NCBI GenBank assembly: GCA_008802785.1
Contig: VUYT01000007.1
Location: 620,001-684,000, forward strand
DNA: 64,000 bases
From: Symmetrospora coprosmae
Taxonomy: Eukaryota > Basidiomycota > Cystobasidiomycetes > Symmetrosporaceae
Direction: 5' to 3'
Shown here: piece after piece, positions 33,629 through 45,738 of the stretch
How the letters are laid out: every line of letters begins with the position of its first letter
Numbering within the stretch: position 1 is the stretch's first letter
Translations under genes and position numbers: made by a program
Notes under the pieces: generated by a model
What the model was told of the DNA's origin: nothing
Databases searched by the model: none
Seen by the model: only the letters and a program-made list of their open reading frames with translations

Positions 33629-34928
33629 TTAGGTCCAAGCGAACGACTGGAAGTTTGGCCAAGCGATCTCGTCCTGTTGTCGCACGTGTTGGCATGTCGT
33701 TAGCATTTGAGTCTCGGCGAGCGAGATGCGAAGCAGTGCAGCCCAAGCCAGAGTTCATCCCAAGCTGGACGGCCCGTACACTAACCTCGAGTGCCTTCCG
33801 AGCCGCCTGCAGAACGAATTGCTCGATGTTCTCGACATCCTTCAGGACGAGTTTGTCGAGGTGTCCGACCTCGCTCTCGACGACAATGCTGCGCAACAGC
33901 TTGCTTCCGATCCTGGTGCTAGCGTGCATCCCTCCAGCGGCGCCATCACTTCCATCGCTAGGCATGTCATCCTCGAGAAGCGAGACGTGCAGCCGCTTGC
34001 GATCACCTTCGTACGCTACGGCGAGTAGGCCCGCAAAGGCAAAGCCCGACAGGCGGAGGTGGAGCGGGAGGCTCATGAACGACAGGGAAGGGTAGTTGAC
34101 GCGTAGGGATGTCTGAATGGTCATAGAGGCGTTTCCCGTGTACCGCAGGCGGAAGTGCAGCTGTACTGAAATGTTGTTGCTGCTGGCGCCGGAGCTGTCG
34201 CCAGATGCTATGCCGCGACGTTCGCCGGCAGTTATAGAAGGCGAAGGTGTCCCTCGATCGTGACGATATGCAGGGCCCGTCTGCTGCTGTGGGCGTGCTG
34301 ACTTTCGCGGTGCTCTTTCGCGCGAGTCGATGTCACTACGACGGGACTGGCCGATGCTTGGCTGAGGGAACGGAAAGCCGGGCAGCGAGGGCGTACTGCT
34401 GCCTGCGCGGCCTGCCGCCATGCCATTTGCCCGCGGGAGCGTCGCATTGGACGCTATACTGCTGCGAGGCAGCCAGAGGGAAGCGCCGGGCGTGCTGGCT
34501 GTTGGCGAAAAGAGACCGGGCGTGCCGACGAGGGGCCTCGCCAGGCCTGCGCCCAGCCCACCGAGCGTGCTACTCGCAGCGACGGGGCTGCCGAGTATTA
34601 TCTCGTCTGCTCCTGCCATGCCAGCTCCCCCTTTCGGACTGCGCTGTCGCATGTCGTGCCCTCCTATGGCGCTCTCGCGGTCATCCTCAGCCCCTGGCGC
34701 GCCGTCCTCGACGTCGACATCGTCCTCGAGGTGGAGAAACTCTTCAAAGACGTCACGGACCTCGACGAGCTCGAGCTCTGGTGACGCCGACCCAAAGCTG
34801 AAGGACGTCGCAGTGATCTCGCCTAGAAAGCCAGGGCGTTTGAGCGAGCTGAGCGCGACGTTGATGGAGGCAAGATAGCGGTCCGCGAGCTCGGCATCGA
34901 GGAGAGGCCAGTCAATGTCGAATGACAT
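33629..34928 (-). CDS. MDM12: Mitochondrial distribution and morphology protein Mdm12
   Basis: Two exons (34928-33786 and 33673-33629) join in phase to 395 residues. The start MSFDIDWPLLDAELADRYL is diagnostic, and the ending DEIAWPNFQSFAWT, reached only by splicing, fits the family. Mdm12 is the cytosolic SMP-domain subunit of ERMES, which tethers ER to mitochondria and moves phospholipids. The SMP fold is split by a disordered insertion of about 200 residues rich in Ser, Pro, Gly and Arg. It resumes at ISVQLHFRLRYTGNASMTI, then LRLSGFAFAGLLAVAYEGDR and the end of the domain, DKLVLKDVENIEQFVLQAAR. Insertions at this place are common in fungal Mdm12. It converges on the ARMC8-like gene with 17 bp between stops. 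Confidence 0.94.
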
Positions 34929-35221
34929 GCAGGGGCGGTCTGTTGCGACTGTCCGCGGTCGTCCGTCTTGAAGCTGCGGCCGTTTGATCAGGTTGGCGAG
35001 AGGCACAGCCGCGAGCGAGCGAGCCAGTGCGGGATGGAGGATGATGAGGAAGATGCGCGTGCGAAGGTCATGATGCGAAGATGGCTTGCCCTGCCCTGAA
35101 CTTCTATGTGACTCTATTCAAACATTGTGGGACACTGTTTCCCGTTACACACCGCGGCAAATGTGCAGCACTGGACTGGACTATGGCCTTTGCCGCTGGA
35201 AGAGGTCGTGTGAAAGACTCC

Positions 35222-37241
35222 CTAGAACGACGGCGCGTTGAGGAACATGCCACAGAGGCAGCCTGCAAGCGTGCCGACAACGGGGATAGTGAGGACCCAT
35301 CCGGTGAAGATCCAGGCCTAGGGATAGGTTGTAAGCGAGCCTGAGTCAGCGATGACTGCCCCAAACTTGGGAGGATGCAGACAGAAAGCAGCACTCACGG
35401 TCGCCTTCCAGTTGATAGCGTGGATGTTGCCGTTGCAGAGACCGACACCGAGCGTGGCTCCAGTGATGCACATGGTCGTCGAGACGGGCAGACCGAACTG
35501 CGATGCGAGAATGACGGCGATGGCGGCACCCATCTCCATTGACGTTCCTCGCGAGGGCGAGTGGTACGTGATCTTGTTGCCGAGCACGCGCATGATGTTG
35601 TAGCCGTAGGTTGCGAGGCCGAGGACAATCATGAGGGCACCGACAATGAGAATCCAGATGGGAACAGCGGCCTTGGAAGCCTGCACGTCTCCGGTGCTCC
35701 AGACCTGGTAGATGACCGTCCAGGGACCAATGGCGTTGCTGACGTCGTTGGCACCGTGCGCGAAGGATGCAGTGCATGCGGTGAGGACCTGGATGAACGA
35801 GTAGCAGTGCTCGACCTCGTTCGGGTACTGCTTGGCCTGGGCGTAGACGGCGGCCATCTTGCGACCCTCGGGCGTGTCGGCGGCTCCCTGCTGGGCGCCG
35901 TGGATGTCGTACTCCATTCCATAGCTGAAGGTCGTGATGAGTTTGGGAATCATGCGGTACTTGAAGTAGATGCGCAGGTTGTTGAGCGAGTACCAATCGC
36001 CCTCCTCGAGCGGATGACGGTCGAGGGTCTCCATCTGCCTCGACAGCAGGCTAGACTTGTGCCGGGGTGCTGCCTGTGCCGCTGGGACCGTGGGTGCATC
36101 CGCAATGGCCTGCTTCTCGGCATCCTCGGTGGGGTAAATCTTGTCCTCGCCCTCGACAGTAACGCCGGACGAACCGCTCGAGTTGGGTGCGGCAACTGCC
36201 ACGATCTCGCCCTCGGCCGTCTGCACGACACGGTAGTCGGGAACTGCCGAGACCTGGTCGTGGGCGTCGAGTGGGGCCTGTCGCTTCCAGAGCATGGGAC
36301 CCATGAAGAAGTGGTACCACTTAAGGGTGTAGTCCTTCTTGATGACCTTGGCGTGGACGTATGGGACCCAGAAGAGGAAAGCGAAGATGGCGACGACCAG
36401 ACCGGTCAGGACAATGGCGAGAGCTGTCTTTGTCTGTGACATCTCATCCAGGCCCAAACTGGGAGCTCCCTTGTAGATAATGGACATGGTGCAGACGCAT
36501 GCAGCGAGCATGAAGAATGCGGGGCCTACAGCAAAATGAACCGCGTCAACGCCGGCGCATGCTGGGTGGCCAGATCGTCATCATGACTCACCAGTGTAGA
36601 GCGCCCAGCGGATGTTGTTCTTTCGGCTGAGAACGCCAAATTTGACAATCAGGTAGAGGGTGGCTCCGAAACCGCCCGCGAGGGCAGGCGCAAGGAGGAG
36701 ACCCGCGAAGATGGCAGCGAGACCTTTGCCGCCGTTCCAGCCCCACACCACGGCATTGGCGCCCCCGAGAGCGACACCAGTGCCAGCGACAGCCGAGACG
36801 ATCGAGTAGGTGGTCGAGACGGGGAAGGACATGTACGAGCAGAACATGAGCCACGAGCCCGAGACGGTGATGGCGCAGGTGAAGGCGAGGAGTTGGACGC
36901 CCGGGTTGTTCTGGAAGACGGTTCTATAGGCAGATGGGCGACGAGGGAGACGCTGTCAGCGAGGATGTGGCGCTTGCGCTACAGATCAGGGAGCTCCCCA
37001 ACACGGACCTGGGGATGATGCCGTTCTTGATGGTGTCTGCGACACGCGCTCCCACTGTGACGGCTCCGAGGAACTCCATCACTGCGGCGCCGAGCATGGC
37101 CTGCCTCATCGTGACCGAGCGCGACGAGACCGACGTGGCCCATGAGTTGGCGACATCGTTCGCTCCGATGTTGTATGCATCGAGGAGCGAAAAGATGGTA
37201 CCGATGGCCATCAGGTAGTTGTACTGCGTCATTTGTGGCAT
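35222..37241 (-). CDS. PHO89: PiT-family phosphate symporter (Pho89/PHO-4 type)
   Basis: Four exons (37241-37009, 36923-36592, 36525-35399, 35317-35222) join in phase to 595 residues. Both PiT signatures are present: YNIGANDVANSWATSVSSRS near residue 25 and FAHGANDVSNAIGPW in the second half. Paired repeats with about ten to twelve helices flank a large cytosolic loop with KLITTFSYGMEYDIHG. The family imports inorganic phosphate with Na+ at the plasma membrane, mainly at alkaline pH and low phosphate. The fungal genes are induced by phosphate starvation through Pho4/NUC-1. A pair of CACG boxes lies 280-292 bp upstream (see 37520-37533). The last exon ends MFLNAPSF, a short cytosolic or luminal tail. 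Confidence 0.93.
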
Positions 37242-38317
37242 CTTGGGCTAGGATGTCCCGCAGGTGCTTTTGGGTCGGAAGGCTTGAATCTGCGAGGACG
37301 ACGAGGGATGGCTGCAAGAGATGCGACAAAGTAGAAAGCAGGAGAAGAAGGGAGACGCTCGAGAGGTGTCATCAGAGATAGGCATTGCCTGGCAGCAGCG
37401 AGTAGAATTTCCGCGCGCGTGCAGTGGCTTTGGGCTTGGGTGCCCCCGTTCCTCTCTCCCGAAGGGGCGCATCATCGTGGGCGACTGCCACAAACTGCAG
37501 ACTGAGGCAAGGAGGCGGCTGCACGTTCGTGCACTCCTTTCGCGAGGAGTCACCCGTCCAGTCTGGCGCTCTGCTCCGGGGTCTCCGGGCTTCTTCAGAG
37601 ACGTCTGAGCTCGTCCTTGGCATCCCTTCGGAGCCGCATGCAGGGATCTGCCGGGGCCTGGAAATGTCGAGGCCTTCAGAGCTATCGGCACATTCGAGGC
37701 CAGGCTATATGACATATATATAGGGTAGAGGGGGATGGTAGGAATGATAGCTTGTCCTCGTCAGTCGCATGCGCAGTGTGCTCATGGCAGGGAATGCTTT
37801 GTAGGCGAAGGCTCACTACTCGAGTACTCTGCCGGATCCTAGGGGTCGCAGATTTCGGAACTGATCCGAAAGATTTCCGGATCCTCGCACAGGCACAGGA
37901 ACGTGCTCGTGCTACATAACCCGTATGTATCGCACCGGAGATCAGCAACATGCATGGCAGTCCCGTCAGCAGGTCGCCATGCGAGAGTAGTTCTGAGGGA
38001 TAGTAGTGATTCTGTGCCAGGGAATATACCGGTACCGGTACATGCAGTATGCAGACCGGGACGCGTGACTGCGGCACACCACCCGCCGAGCCTCCGAATT
38101 CGAGCACACGTTCGCCTCTGGTCTTTCCGAAATTCTTGAGCCAGAGCCGCATCCGCACTGCAGAGAAACTCAGTCAAGCCCAGTCGCCCTGAGGACCCAG
38201 TCGCTCTGGTTATGCGCCCCCTCCGCGTTTTGTACTGCAGCATTACAAGCAAGCCGCAACCGCTGCACCCTGAAACTCGCAAGCTCCCATCCCAGTCCAT
38301 CGCTGGTCAGTCGCGCC
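37242..38317. other. 1.1-kb intergenic region
   Basis: Promoter region of PHO89 and 3' side of the dehydrogenase gene. A short TA repeat (CATATATATA) lies at 37711-37720. No gene was recognised. Confidence 0.4.
37520..37533. promoter_or_regulatory. Inverted CACG pair upstream of PHO89
   Basis: TGCACG-TT-CGTGCA has 6-bp arms, 279-292 bp upstream of the ATG at 37241. It contains CACGTT, a known lower-affinity Pho4 site in yeast, overlapped by its mirror. Assignment to phosphate control is inference. Confidence 0.35.
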
Positions 38318-40010
38318 TTACCTGAGATACTTGTAACCCCCATACGCCGCAGCGCCGCCTGCTACAGTCACTGCCAGCAGCGGAGCCAGCGCGCCCCCTA
38401 CGAGCTTTGCGACCTGCGTGATGCTCACAATGGTGCTGTAGTCCAGGGCGAACCTGTCAGCATCAGCACTATCCCCGGTCGTTACAGCGATGGACGCACC
38501 TGATGGCACCCATAGCCCGCTTGGCAAACACCTTGTCAAACCCGTCCTCGCCCGTCGTGCTCCCCGCCGCAGGCAGGCAGAGCACGCCCGTCGGGTCGAC
38601 AGGCAGAGCAACACCGCTTGCGTCCGGCGAGGTAGCCGCGTACACGATGGCGTTGACGACGTCCGACATCTTGCACAGGGGTAAGCCGGCCAGCAGGAGG
38701 CGGGCGCCCAGTTCGACAATGGGCGTGTCGGTGAACCTGGCGTATCCAGCCACGGCAATCGTCAGCTGGGTCTAGAGTTGTCAAACGCGGCTCGAGGGAC
38801 AACCCACCAAGGTGCAATCACGTTGACGCGGATGCCGTACGCGGAGGCGAGGAAGTACTGCGAGCGCATTAGGCCCAGAATGCCGTGCTTGGCGACGGTG
38901 TCTGCCATGCCAGGGAGGGAGGCACTGTCACGTCAGCCCGCGCTCGAAGTCAAAGGTCGAAGTCGCCAAGCATCACAACTTACACATCGGACCCTGCGCG
39001 ACCAGGAAAGGCGATGCCGTAGCTCAGCCCTGCTGCCTCCCAAGCAGAGTGAAAGGGTGCATACGCACCAGGGGAATGCCGAAGAAGCTCGACAGACTGC
39101 CCATCAGGACGATAGCTCCTTTGACGTTGCGCTTCCGCATGTAGTGCAGAGCGAGCTTTGTGGCTGTCGGAAGGGGCGCGAAGACGTCAGTCTGGCTCTT
39201 ACTGCTGAGGCACCGGCCTGTGTACTGCTGGCATGGCTCACTGTACAGAGATCCTTTGAGGTTGATGTCGAGCGTCGAGAGATTGGGCGGCTGCAGCTTT
39301 CCTTGAGCTGCAATTGAGCCCATACTGATCAGCCTGGGAGCACCATCTCCGCCAGTGCGGGACGACGAGCGCGCACCATCGTACGTGTCATCGTCAAAGC
39401 CGGGTCGCTCCGTCACGCCCGCGCTGCTGAGAACCACGTCAATCCGCCCAAACTTATTGTCGGTCCACTCGAACACGTCGCGGATCTCGTTCCACTCGGT
39501 GACGGATGCAGCTTTCGGCGGGACGTGGGCGCGCTCGTGGATGGACGAGTCGGCGATCTCCTTCTGGACGGCGAGGACGGCGGCCTGCGAACGGTCCGAG
39601 AGGACGACCTCCGCTCTGGGCGGTATGTAGTGTAGAAGCGAGTCAGGCTGTCTGATAAAAAGGGATGTAGCCAGTGACGAACAGGCAGTTAGACGCACCC
39701 AAGGGTCGCTGCCAGTGTGGCAAACCTGGCTCCGATGCCGCTTCCGGCGCCTACAAGGGACAGCGCCAGAGCACAGCCTCAGCCCCAGCTCTGCAATCCC
39801 CTTCCTGCCATGCGCAGCTCCCTCCCGCTTACCGGTAATGAGGACGACCTTGCCGCGCAATTCGTCTGCATGGCCGAGGCAGTCCTTGCTCGACAGAGGG
39901 TGGCAGTCGTTCCTGAGGCCCGCTCGGAGGTTGTTCAGGGCGGCCTCGCTGTGGTCCTTGGTGAAGCTCTCGACTTGAGGGTCTCTCATCCTGTCCGCTG
40001 GTGAGGACAT
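38318..40010 (-). CDS. Short-chain dehydrogenase/reductase with C-terminal membrane helix
   Basis: Nine exons (40010-39833, 39750-39699, 39615-39377, 39307-39242, 39163-39069, 38993-38984, 38901-38804, 38771-38500, 38453-38318) join in phase to 381 residues. The Rossmann motif is VVLITGAGSGIGARFA, with an acidic LSDRS downstream. Other marks are VLSSAGVTERPGF and IVLMGSLSSFFGIPL with the catalytic Ser. The catalytic YTVAKHG motif (Tyr-x-x-x-Lys) follows; its Tyr codon spans the 10-nt exon 38993-38984 and the next exon. A block ASAYGIRVNVIAPWW then follows. The C-terminus LVGGALAPLLAVTVAGGAAAY is a likely membrane anchor. It is probably an NAD(H)-type oxidoreductase on an internal membrane; the substrate is unknown. 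Confidence 0.88.
38984..38993 (-). other. 10-nt coding microexon of the dehydrogenase
   Basis: GGTCCGATGT lies between a CAG acceptor and a GTAAG donor. It encodes Gly-Pro-Met and the first base of the catalytic Tyr codon. Skipping it would shift the frame and remove the active site. Confidence 0.75.
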
Positions 40011-40750
40011 GGCTGCTGCTGTGAAGGTAACGTACGGATGGATATGAAAGCGGAGGAAGCGACGGGGCCGAAGCGGGGTCGGCAGAGCGGCAGGACTACC
40101 AGACCGTCAGCTGCGGCAGGAGATGGACAGGAAGAGAGAGCGGGAGCTGATAAGACTATATGCGGCTGGTGTGCGCACAGAGACAAGAAGCCGGCTCCGT
40201 CCGTGGTCTCGGTGCGAGTGAGGGCGAGGGAGGGAAGCTGTCACGTGACTTGCCTGCTCCATACTCGAGTACTCGCAGAGTATGGGGCCTTCCTGCCGGG
40301 CAACGACGTACAGCACAGCAGCATGAGCTTGGTGGAGGTGGAGGTGGTCATGAGCACGCCATCAGTGTCCGCATGATCAGATCTCTCGGCCCGTCTGCGC
40401 ACTTCCGGAGTGCGAGTCTCTTTCTTCCGGGGGGTTGCCCGGCTCTCCACACGACCAACATGCAGCCACGTCATATCAGAATACCCTGCAGCGCTGCAGG
40501 ATTCGTCTACCTTACACGTGAGGGCAGGCTTTGAGCTCTCTCCGAATCGTTCAAGCCGTCCTGGTCCTGGCCCTTCCAATTGCGCGAAGGGCCAGGCAGG
40601 ATGTCGCGAGCTGAGGCTGCGGGAGGTGCGCAAGGTGGGTGATGCAGCACGACAGGATGGCCAGAAGAGGTGCTGATTCTCGTATGCGGTACACTCATCC
40701 CGCTCTTTCGGCCTCTGCCGGTAGTTCCTTCAGATCTGCCACCGAGCACG
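40011..40750. promoter_or_regulatory. Divergent promoter region, dehydrogenase / C2H2-RING gene
   Basis: 740 bp between divergent starts. It includes a palindromic TCACGTGA at 40241-40248, the core of Cbf1/bHLH-type sites, 231 bp upstream of the dehydrogenase ATG. Confidence 0.4.
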
Positions 40751-43700
40751 ATGGATGACGCACCTCGAGAAGTCGGCTACTCGGACGCACAGCGCGCCAG
40801 AGATGAAGCTGCAATGCCAAAAGCCTTCAACGACGACTTTGGCGGCGGCACAGATAGTCCATCCGTTCTTTCGTCATGCCGCGCCTCAGCGTCCCCTTCA
40901 GCAGGCTGCCCAAAGTCGGACCCGCCGGGCACGGGCGCGTCGACCTGCCCCACACCCTCCATGACTCGCACAACAAGCAGCACGGACGCGCTCCTCAGGC
41001 TCAAGCCGGACCTCCTCGTCGACCCTTTCCGGAAGCGCTCCACTGCATTGGGTTACACACGCTCGCACCGCTGGGCGACATGGCGCCAGTGGGACTACGT
41101 CCACCTGCATGAAGCTCTCGCTGCGTGTCCGCATCCTTCCGACCCGATGCCATTTCCGACCATGCGGCTTGCAAACCATGACACTGCTGATGGTTACGAC
41201 ACTGCGCAAAATCCGAAATTGGTGGAAGGTGAGGTGACCCCCTCGTCAGCCGGAGAAGAGCGCGAGCGCAAACTGCAAGACAGATGGGACGAGCCAGACG
41301 ATCCTGCCGAGAACAGCATCGCAGAGAAGTTGCGCAGCATTATGGACGCTCGAATCGATCACACTCCTAGAGAGTCTGGTCCGGCTGAACGCGGAAGTAA
41401 CAACGGAAGAGGCGAGCTACGTGTAGCTGCTGATGGCTGGGTGGACTGGGATCTGTCTGCAATGGCGGCCCAGCAAGTCACAGAAGGGAGAGAAGGTCAC
41501 CGTTGGTGTGAAGAGGAGGGTACATGCGAGAATGCCGTATCAGACCGCACAGACGGAGATGCCAACCGCATTGTGGAAGTTACGCCACCCTGTGTATGCA
41601 GTCCTTCCGGGATGGCACCGGAAGAGGAGGAATGGAACGCCGAGGCCGCCCTTCTCGAGTTCGACGATGCACTTCTACCTCACCACTCGACATCATTCGA
41701 CAGCAGCAGACCCCCTTCTCACTCCATGGCAGGTGTCGAGCGTGCAAACGGTCCACAAGAACAGCTCGTGGCTGCTCCTTCGGACTTGGGAAGTCTGAAC
41801 TCTTTCATCGATAGCGACCAGAATGAAAGCGTTGACACGTCGGAAGAGCGCTGGAACCTCGGTCTACCTACCGTGATCCCACCGCGGCAGCAAGCGTTGG
41901 AGCCGAGCGGGAACCTCAAAGTCGTCATACGTCCAGACACGAGACGTCGCCAGATGCCGGAAGTCGACGAGTTCAGCGCAAAGGCGATATTTCGCAAGGC
42001 GGTTGACGATATTGGACAGGCAGAGGCTTGGACCGTCAGCGCACGGGCAGGTGGCGATCCGCCATCTCCAGACTCGGAACACAGTCAGTTCGCCTACTTC
42101 TTCCCAGCGCCCAGCGAAGGCGATGCCAGTCCATCGCCTCGCGACCTGCACCAGATCCGGCAGTTCGAGGCCGATTTTCCAGCGCTTTCAGGTGCTCCTC
42201 GCAGGCAGGGCTCTGTCGAACTGCCAGTTGCCGCAGCGGCTGCATCAACGACCTGGGCAAGTCGTCTGGCTGGTCTCGCAGAAACGCCACGACCGGTGCA
42301 GCCTGGGCTCTCGACGAGAGCGACCCGAACGGGCTGGGACGGCTTCGACATCGACGAGTGTGACGCGGGGGTCAATGCGGAGAGGCTCGCAAGAAGAGAG
42401 CATTGGCAGTTCAGCGACCTGCCCACTCCCACGTTGCACACGCGGCATCTTGCGCCTGTCAATCAAAGCCTTCACCTATCACCTGACGCGGCCCGCATCC
42501 GCCGCACCACCTGCTCGCCTGACCATCCCATCAGTGCTGCGCAGCATTTGCAGCCCGGACCGGCTCCGCCAGTCGGATTGCCGTCTCCCGCCTCCTTGAT
42601 CCGCACGCACGCGGACACCATACACCGCCACTCTACACTATTCGTTGAACAGGCCAACAACCCCTGGCTGCTGACACAGCCAGACTTCATCGCACGCGTC
42701 CAAGCGCTATCGAGCCCGGCACGTCGTCCATCTGGCCACCTGTTGCACGGGACCGGCCGGCATGCAGATTGCGCTCGTCAATCCAAATCATCTGTGGCCG
42801 ACCTGTGCAAGAAGCTGCATGTCGCTGGCGAGACGGACCCCGTAGATGGAGAGGCAGCAGAGTATGGTGATGAGCAACCGCCCGCCTACTCGCCGCCGCG
42901 TCAAGCCGACGTGTTCAACAATGGAAGGGTGCGATCTGACGCCGACGATGGACAACATGCATTGTTGACAGAGGAGCCGGCTGCCGCTCCGCTCGACGTG
43001 TGGCGTCCGCATGGCGCGGTCGAGGAAATAGCATGCGCGACTTGCGGGATGTCCTTCGCGAACCGCCAGGCCTACGAGTCGCACGCGCGGGAGGATCTCT
43101 CGCACAGTTTCCGCGCAGATACTGGGCAGTCAAAGCATCCAGGAATCTCGACAGCAATTCATCCTGTTCCGCCTGCTGTCCACGACACACTGCGCGCAGC
43201 GTTACCGTATCCCGCCAGCGAGCCAGCCGAGGATGCAGCCGCCGCACATGGTGATGTGCGCCAAGCAGCAAGTTGCCACATCGAAGAGCGCTCCGTCTCT
43301 CCTGGTCCGCCTCGACTCGAGCGGTCCGCCTCACCCAGGCAACGCGTGCCAGCGTCCCGCCCAAAGCCCAAGCCGCTAGACCCCTACACAAGCTACTGCA
43401 CACGGTGCCAGCGCCATTTCGGGAGCCACTACCGCCTGCTCATGCACTGTCAGGACTCCATCGCGCATCCTTATTATTGTCGAGGATGCACAGTCGACTT
43501 CCGCACCTTCGCCGACCTGCACATGGTGAGTGTCCCTGGCGATGTTATGACGAGCAGCGGTTACATTGCTGACTTTTTCGCACATACATGCAGCACTATG
43601 CAGCAGAGGCTCTGTGCAGACCACCGCAGATGGCATACGGGCTCGGCAAGGGCTTTCTACAGATCCTGGTCGAACACCAGGGTGATCCGCCGTTAGACTT

Positions 43701-44407
43701 CGACGCTACGACATCGTTAGCAAAGACGGAGAGACCGATGCAAAGGAAGACTGCTGCAGGTGTTACTCGCCGATGGTGGCATCCGCTCCCCATCACGCCC
43801 GAACGGGTACCTACGCCTGTCCCTCTGTTACCAGCCGGTCACGCTCAAGCCAGCCCAGATACCCGGCCTCCCTCATCAAGCGACATTGGGGCGGCTCCAG
43901 AGCCTGATTGGGTTGGAGACAGTTTGGCTGCGAGCAACCAGGCCAGCATGCGCGAAGGTTTTGCCGTGGATGCACAAGCGCTAGTTCCCTCGCAATCCAG
44001 CAGCCTGTTACGACCTCGTCCGATCCTGGATGTCGAGCGTGGCAGGCATGAGACGCCGTGCTGTCCCATCTGCATCAGTCCCCTGATGGATGCTTCGGAG
44101 GTCCTCGCTACGGCCTGCGGGTGCGTCCGCCTGCCGTTTTGTCCATCTGTCCTCAGGCGGCTGGCTGACTGCGCTTTTGTCTTTTGGACGCAGACACGTG
44201 TACTGCACGCGATGCCTCCTACTTCATTTTCGCCAGACAGGGCATCTCTGCCGTAAGTACACAATGTCGCTTACTTGTTCCTATCATGCTAACTCTAGAC
44301 TCTCGATGAACATTGCCGCGTCTCGGCATCATTGCTCAACAGCCAAGTGCAGAACGCCGCTCACAATGACCATGCTCGCTCCTTTGTACATGCACGGAGA
44401 AGCGTGA
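40751..44407 (+). CDS. C2H2 zinc-finger and RING protein, probable E3 ubiquitin ligase (1141 aa)
   Basis: Four exons, 40751-43525, 43594-44120, 44194-44252 and 44343-44407, join in phase. The first 730 residues are disordered, acidic and Ser/Pro-rich. A C2H2 finger reads CATCGMSFANRQAYESH. Two more lie close together: CTRCQRHFGSHYRLLMHC and CRGCTVDFRTFADLHM. The C-terminal RING is CPICISPLMDASEVLATACG, then HVYCTRCLLLHFRQTGHL, and CPKCRTPL supplied by the last exon. That exon is reached by a GTAAGT intron with a GCTAAC branch site. All eight RING ligands (C3HC4) are then present. The earlier acceptor at 44298 would end the protein without the last two ligands. Fungal proteins of this layout are found in basidiomycetes; targets are unknown. 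Confidence 0.82.
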
Positions 44408-44842
44408 AGACAGCATCCCAGACATCATACCACCCCTCGTTCAATTTCAGGCCACCTTGCCGATTCCATCTGTCGCATAGTCCATCCCCGCTGGCACGTC
44501 GGTGTACTCAACAGGGTGCAAGTTGACATTACCCCGCGATTAGGCAGTAGGCATATGAAGGACTTGCCTGGCATTCGAATACATCTGGGACGTCGTGAAC
44601 TGCTGTCGCCTAGGGGTCTAAGCGACTCGATCAGGGGGGTCTGCACACGTGCGGCTTTTCGCTTGGCCCTGATCATGTCAGCTGAAAAGCTCATGTCCGC
44701 CTGTCTCCCTCTGACCATCTTCGATACGAGTAGACGAGTCGTGTTGCCTATCTGTCCAGGCTGCAACCACCTTCCCTCCTGCTTTTCGGAGCAATTCTTC
44801 CCGAGCCCACGCACCACAAATTCTGCCGTCCCACTTCATACC
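44408..44842. other. Intergenic, C2H2-RING gene to acetyltransferase
   Basis: 435 bp with no recognised feature. It carries an open frame continuous with the acetyltransferase that would extend it by about 109 residues, judged not coding. Confidence 0.35.
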
Positions 44843-45622
44843 ATGCAGAACACAGGCAGGGCCGACCTCGAGCTGCGGCCCGTCGAGGAGCGCGACCTCG
44901 AGACGTGCTCGGACGTCTTCCTCTCGGCGTTCGCGACCGACGCCATCATGACTCTGCTCCGGCCCCCCCATCTGGCCCGCACGGAGCCGGACTTCACGCC
45001 AGCAGACCGGCTTCGACACCACGCGCGCGGTCTGAAGCACTACTTTGACGACGCGCAGAAGGACATGCTCAAAGCCGTCGACCCGTCCAACCCGGACGAA
45101 ATGCTCGGGTTCGCCATCTGGGCCAGGCCGGGCTGCCCCGTCCGCCCGCCAAAGGACGACGCGCATGCACACGAGGAGAAGGACCCGGAAGAGGATCCAG
45201 CGGCGGTCGAGCATTTCGTCGAGGAGCTCATGCGCCGAAGAGAGCAGATCATGGGGGACAAGCCGCACTGGTGCGTGCTCTGCCTTCCGCTGCTGGACAT
45301 GGGGACCGTGCCAACAGGATCGACGAGACTGACCTTCTCTTGCACCTACAGGTACTTGCAATATCTGGTCGTCCGCCCCACAGCGCAGGGCCGCGGCGTC
45401 GGCGGCGCGCTGCTGGCGTACGGACTGAACAAGGCCGACGCGACATCGCTACCGGCCGTGCTAGAATCGTCCGTCCCGGGACGCCCAATCTACGAAAAGA
45501 AAGGATTTGCGCAAAAGGGAGAGTGTACCGTCTGGGCTAGGACAGCCGACGGGACGAAAATAGAGGGGTCCGAGGTCCGGTTCCCCGTCATGCTGCGGGA
45601 GCCTAAAGGCAGTTCTGCGTGA
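44843..45622 (+). CDS. GNAT-family N-acetyltransferase (232 aa)
   Basis: Two exons, 44843-45270 and 45352-45622, join in phase. The start MQNTGRADLELRPVEERDLE leads into the first strand and helix of the GNAT fold. The acetyl-CoA pyrophosphate loop is YLVVRPTAQGRGVGGALL, with the Q/R-x-x-G-x-G pattern. YEKKGFAQKGE is the usual beta-6 region and is followed by strands to the end. An acidic insertion (HAHEEKDPEEDPAAVEHF) sits before the core. The branch resembles the fungal GNATs that act on small molecules, but substrate cannot be read from the sequence. It follows the C2H2-RING gene on the same strand. Confidence 0.85.
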   Translation: MQNTGRADLELRPVEERDLETCSDVFLSAFATDAIMTLLRPPHLARTEPDFTPADRLRHHARGLKHYFDDAQKDMLKAVDPSNPDEMLGFAIWARPGCPVRPPKDDAHAHEEKDPEEDPAAVEHFVEELMRRREQIMGDKPHWCVLCLPLLDMGTVPTGSTRLTFSCTYRYLQYLVVRPTAQGRGVGGALLAYGLNKADATSLPAVLESSVPGRPIYEKKGFAQKGECTVWARTADGTKIEGSEVRFPVMLREPKGSSA

Positions 45623-45738
45623 CAGGGTATCGCGGGTCGCAGGGCGACCGCAGACGGGTGGAACTGTTGTACAACAACAGAGCGGGCACTGCAAGTTCCC
45701 CACTTCTAAGTGGATGCTCGTCGAGCGACTTTGGCCTC

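Noticed and set aside
35561-36439. A 292-residue plus-strand frame opposite PHO89
   Set aside because: It is antisense to a transporter exon with diagnostic PiT signatures.
44516-44842. An N-terminal extension of the acetyltransferase
   Set aside because: The extension is not protein-like and precedes a good ATG at 44843 where the GNAT fold begins.
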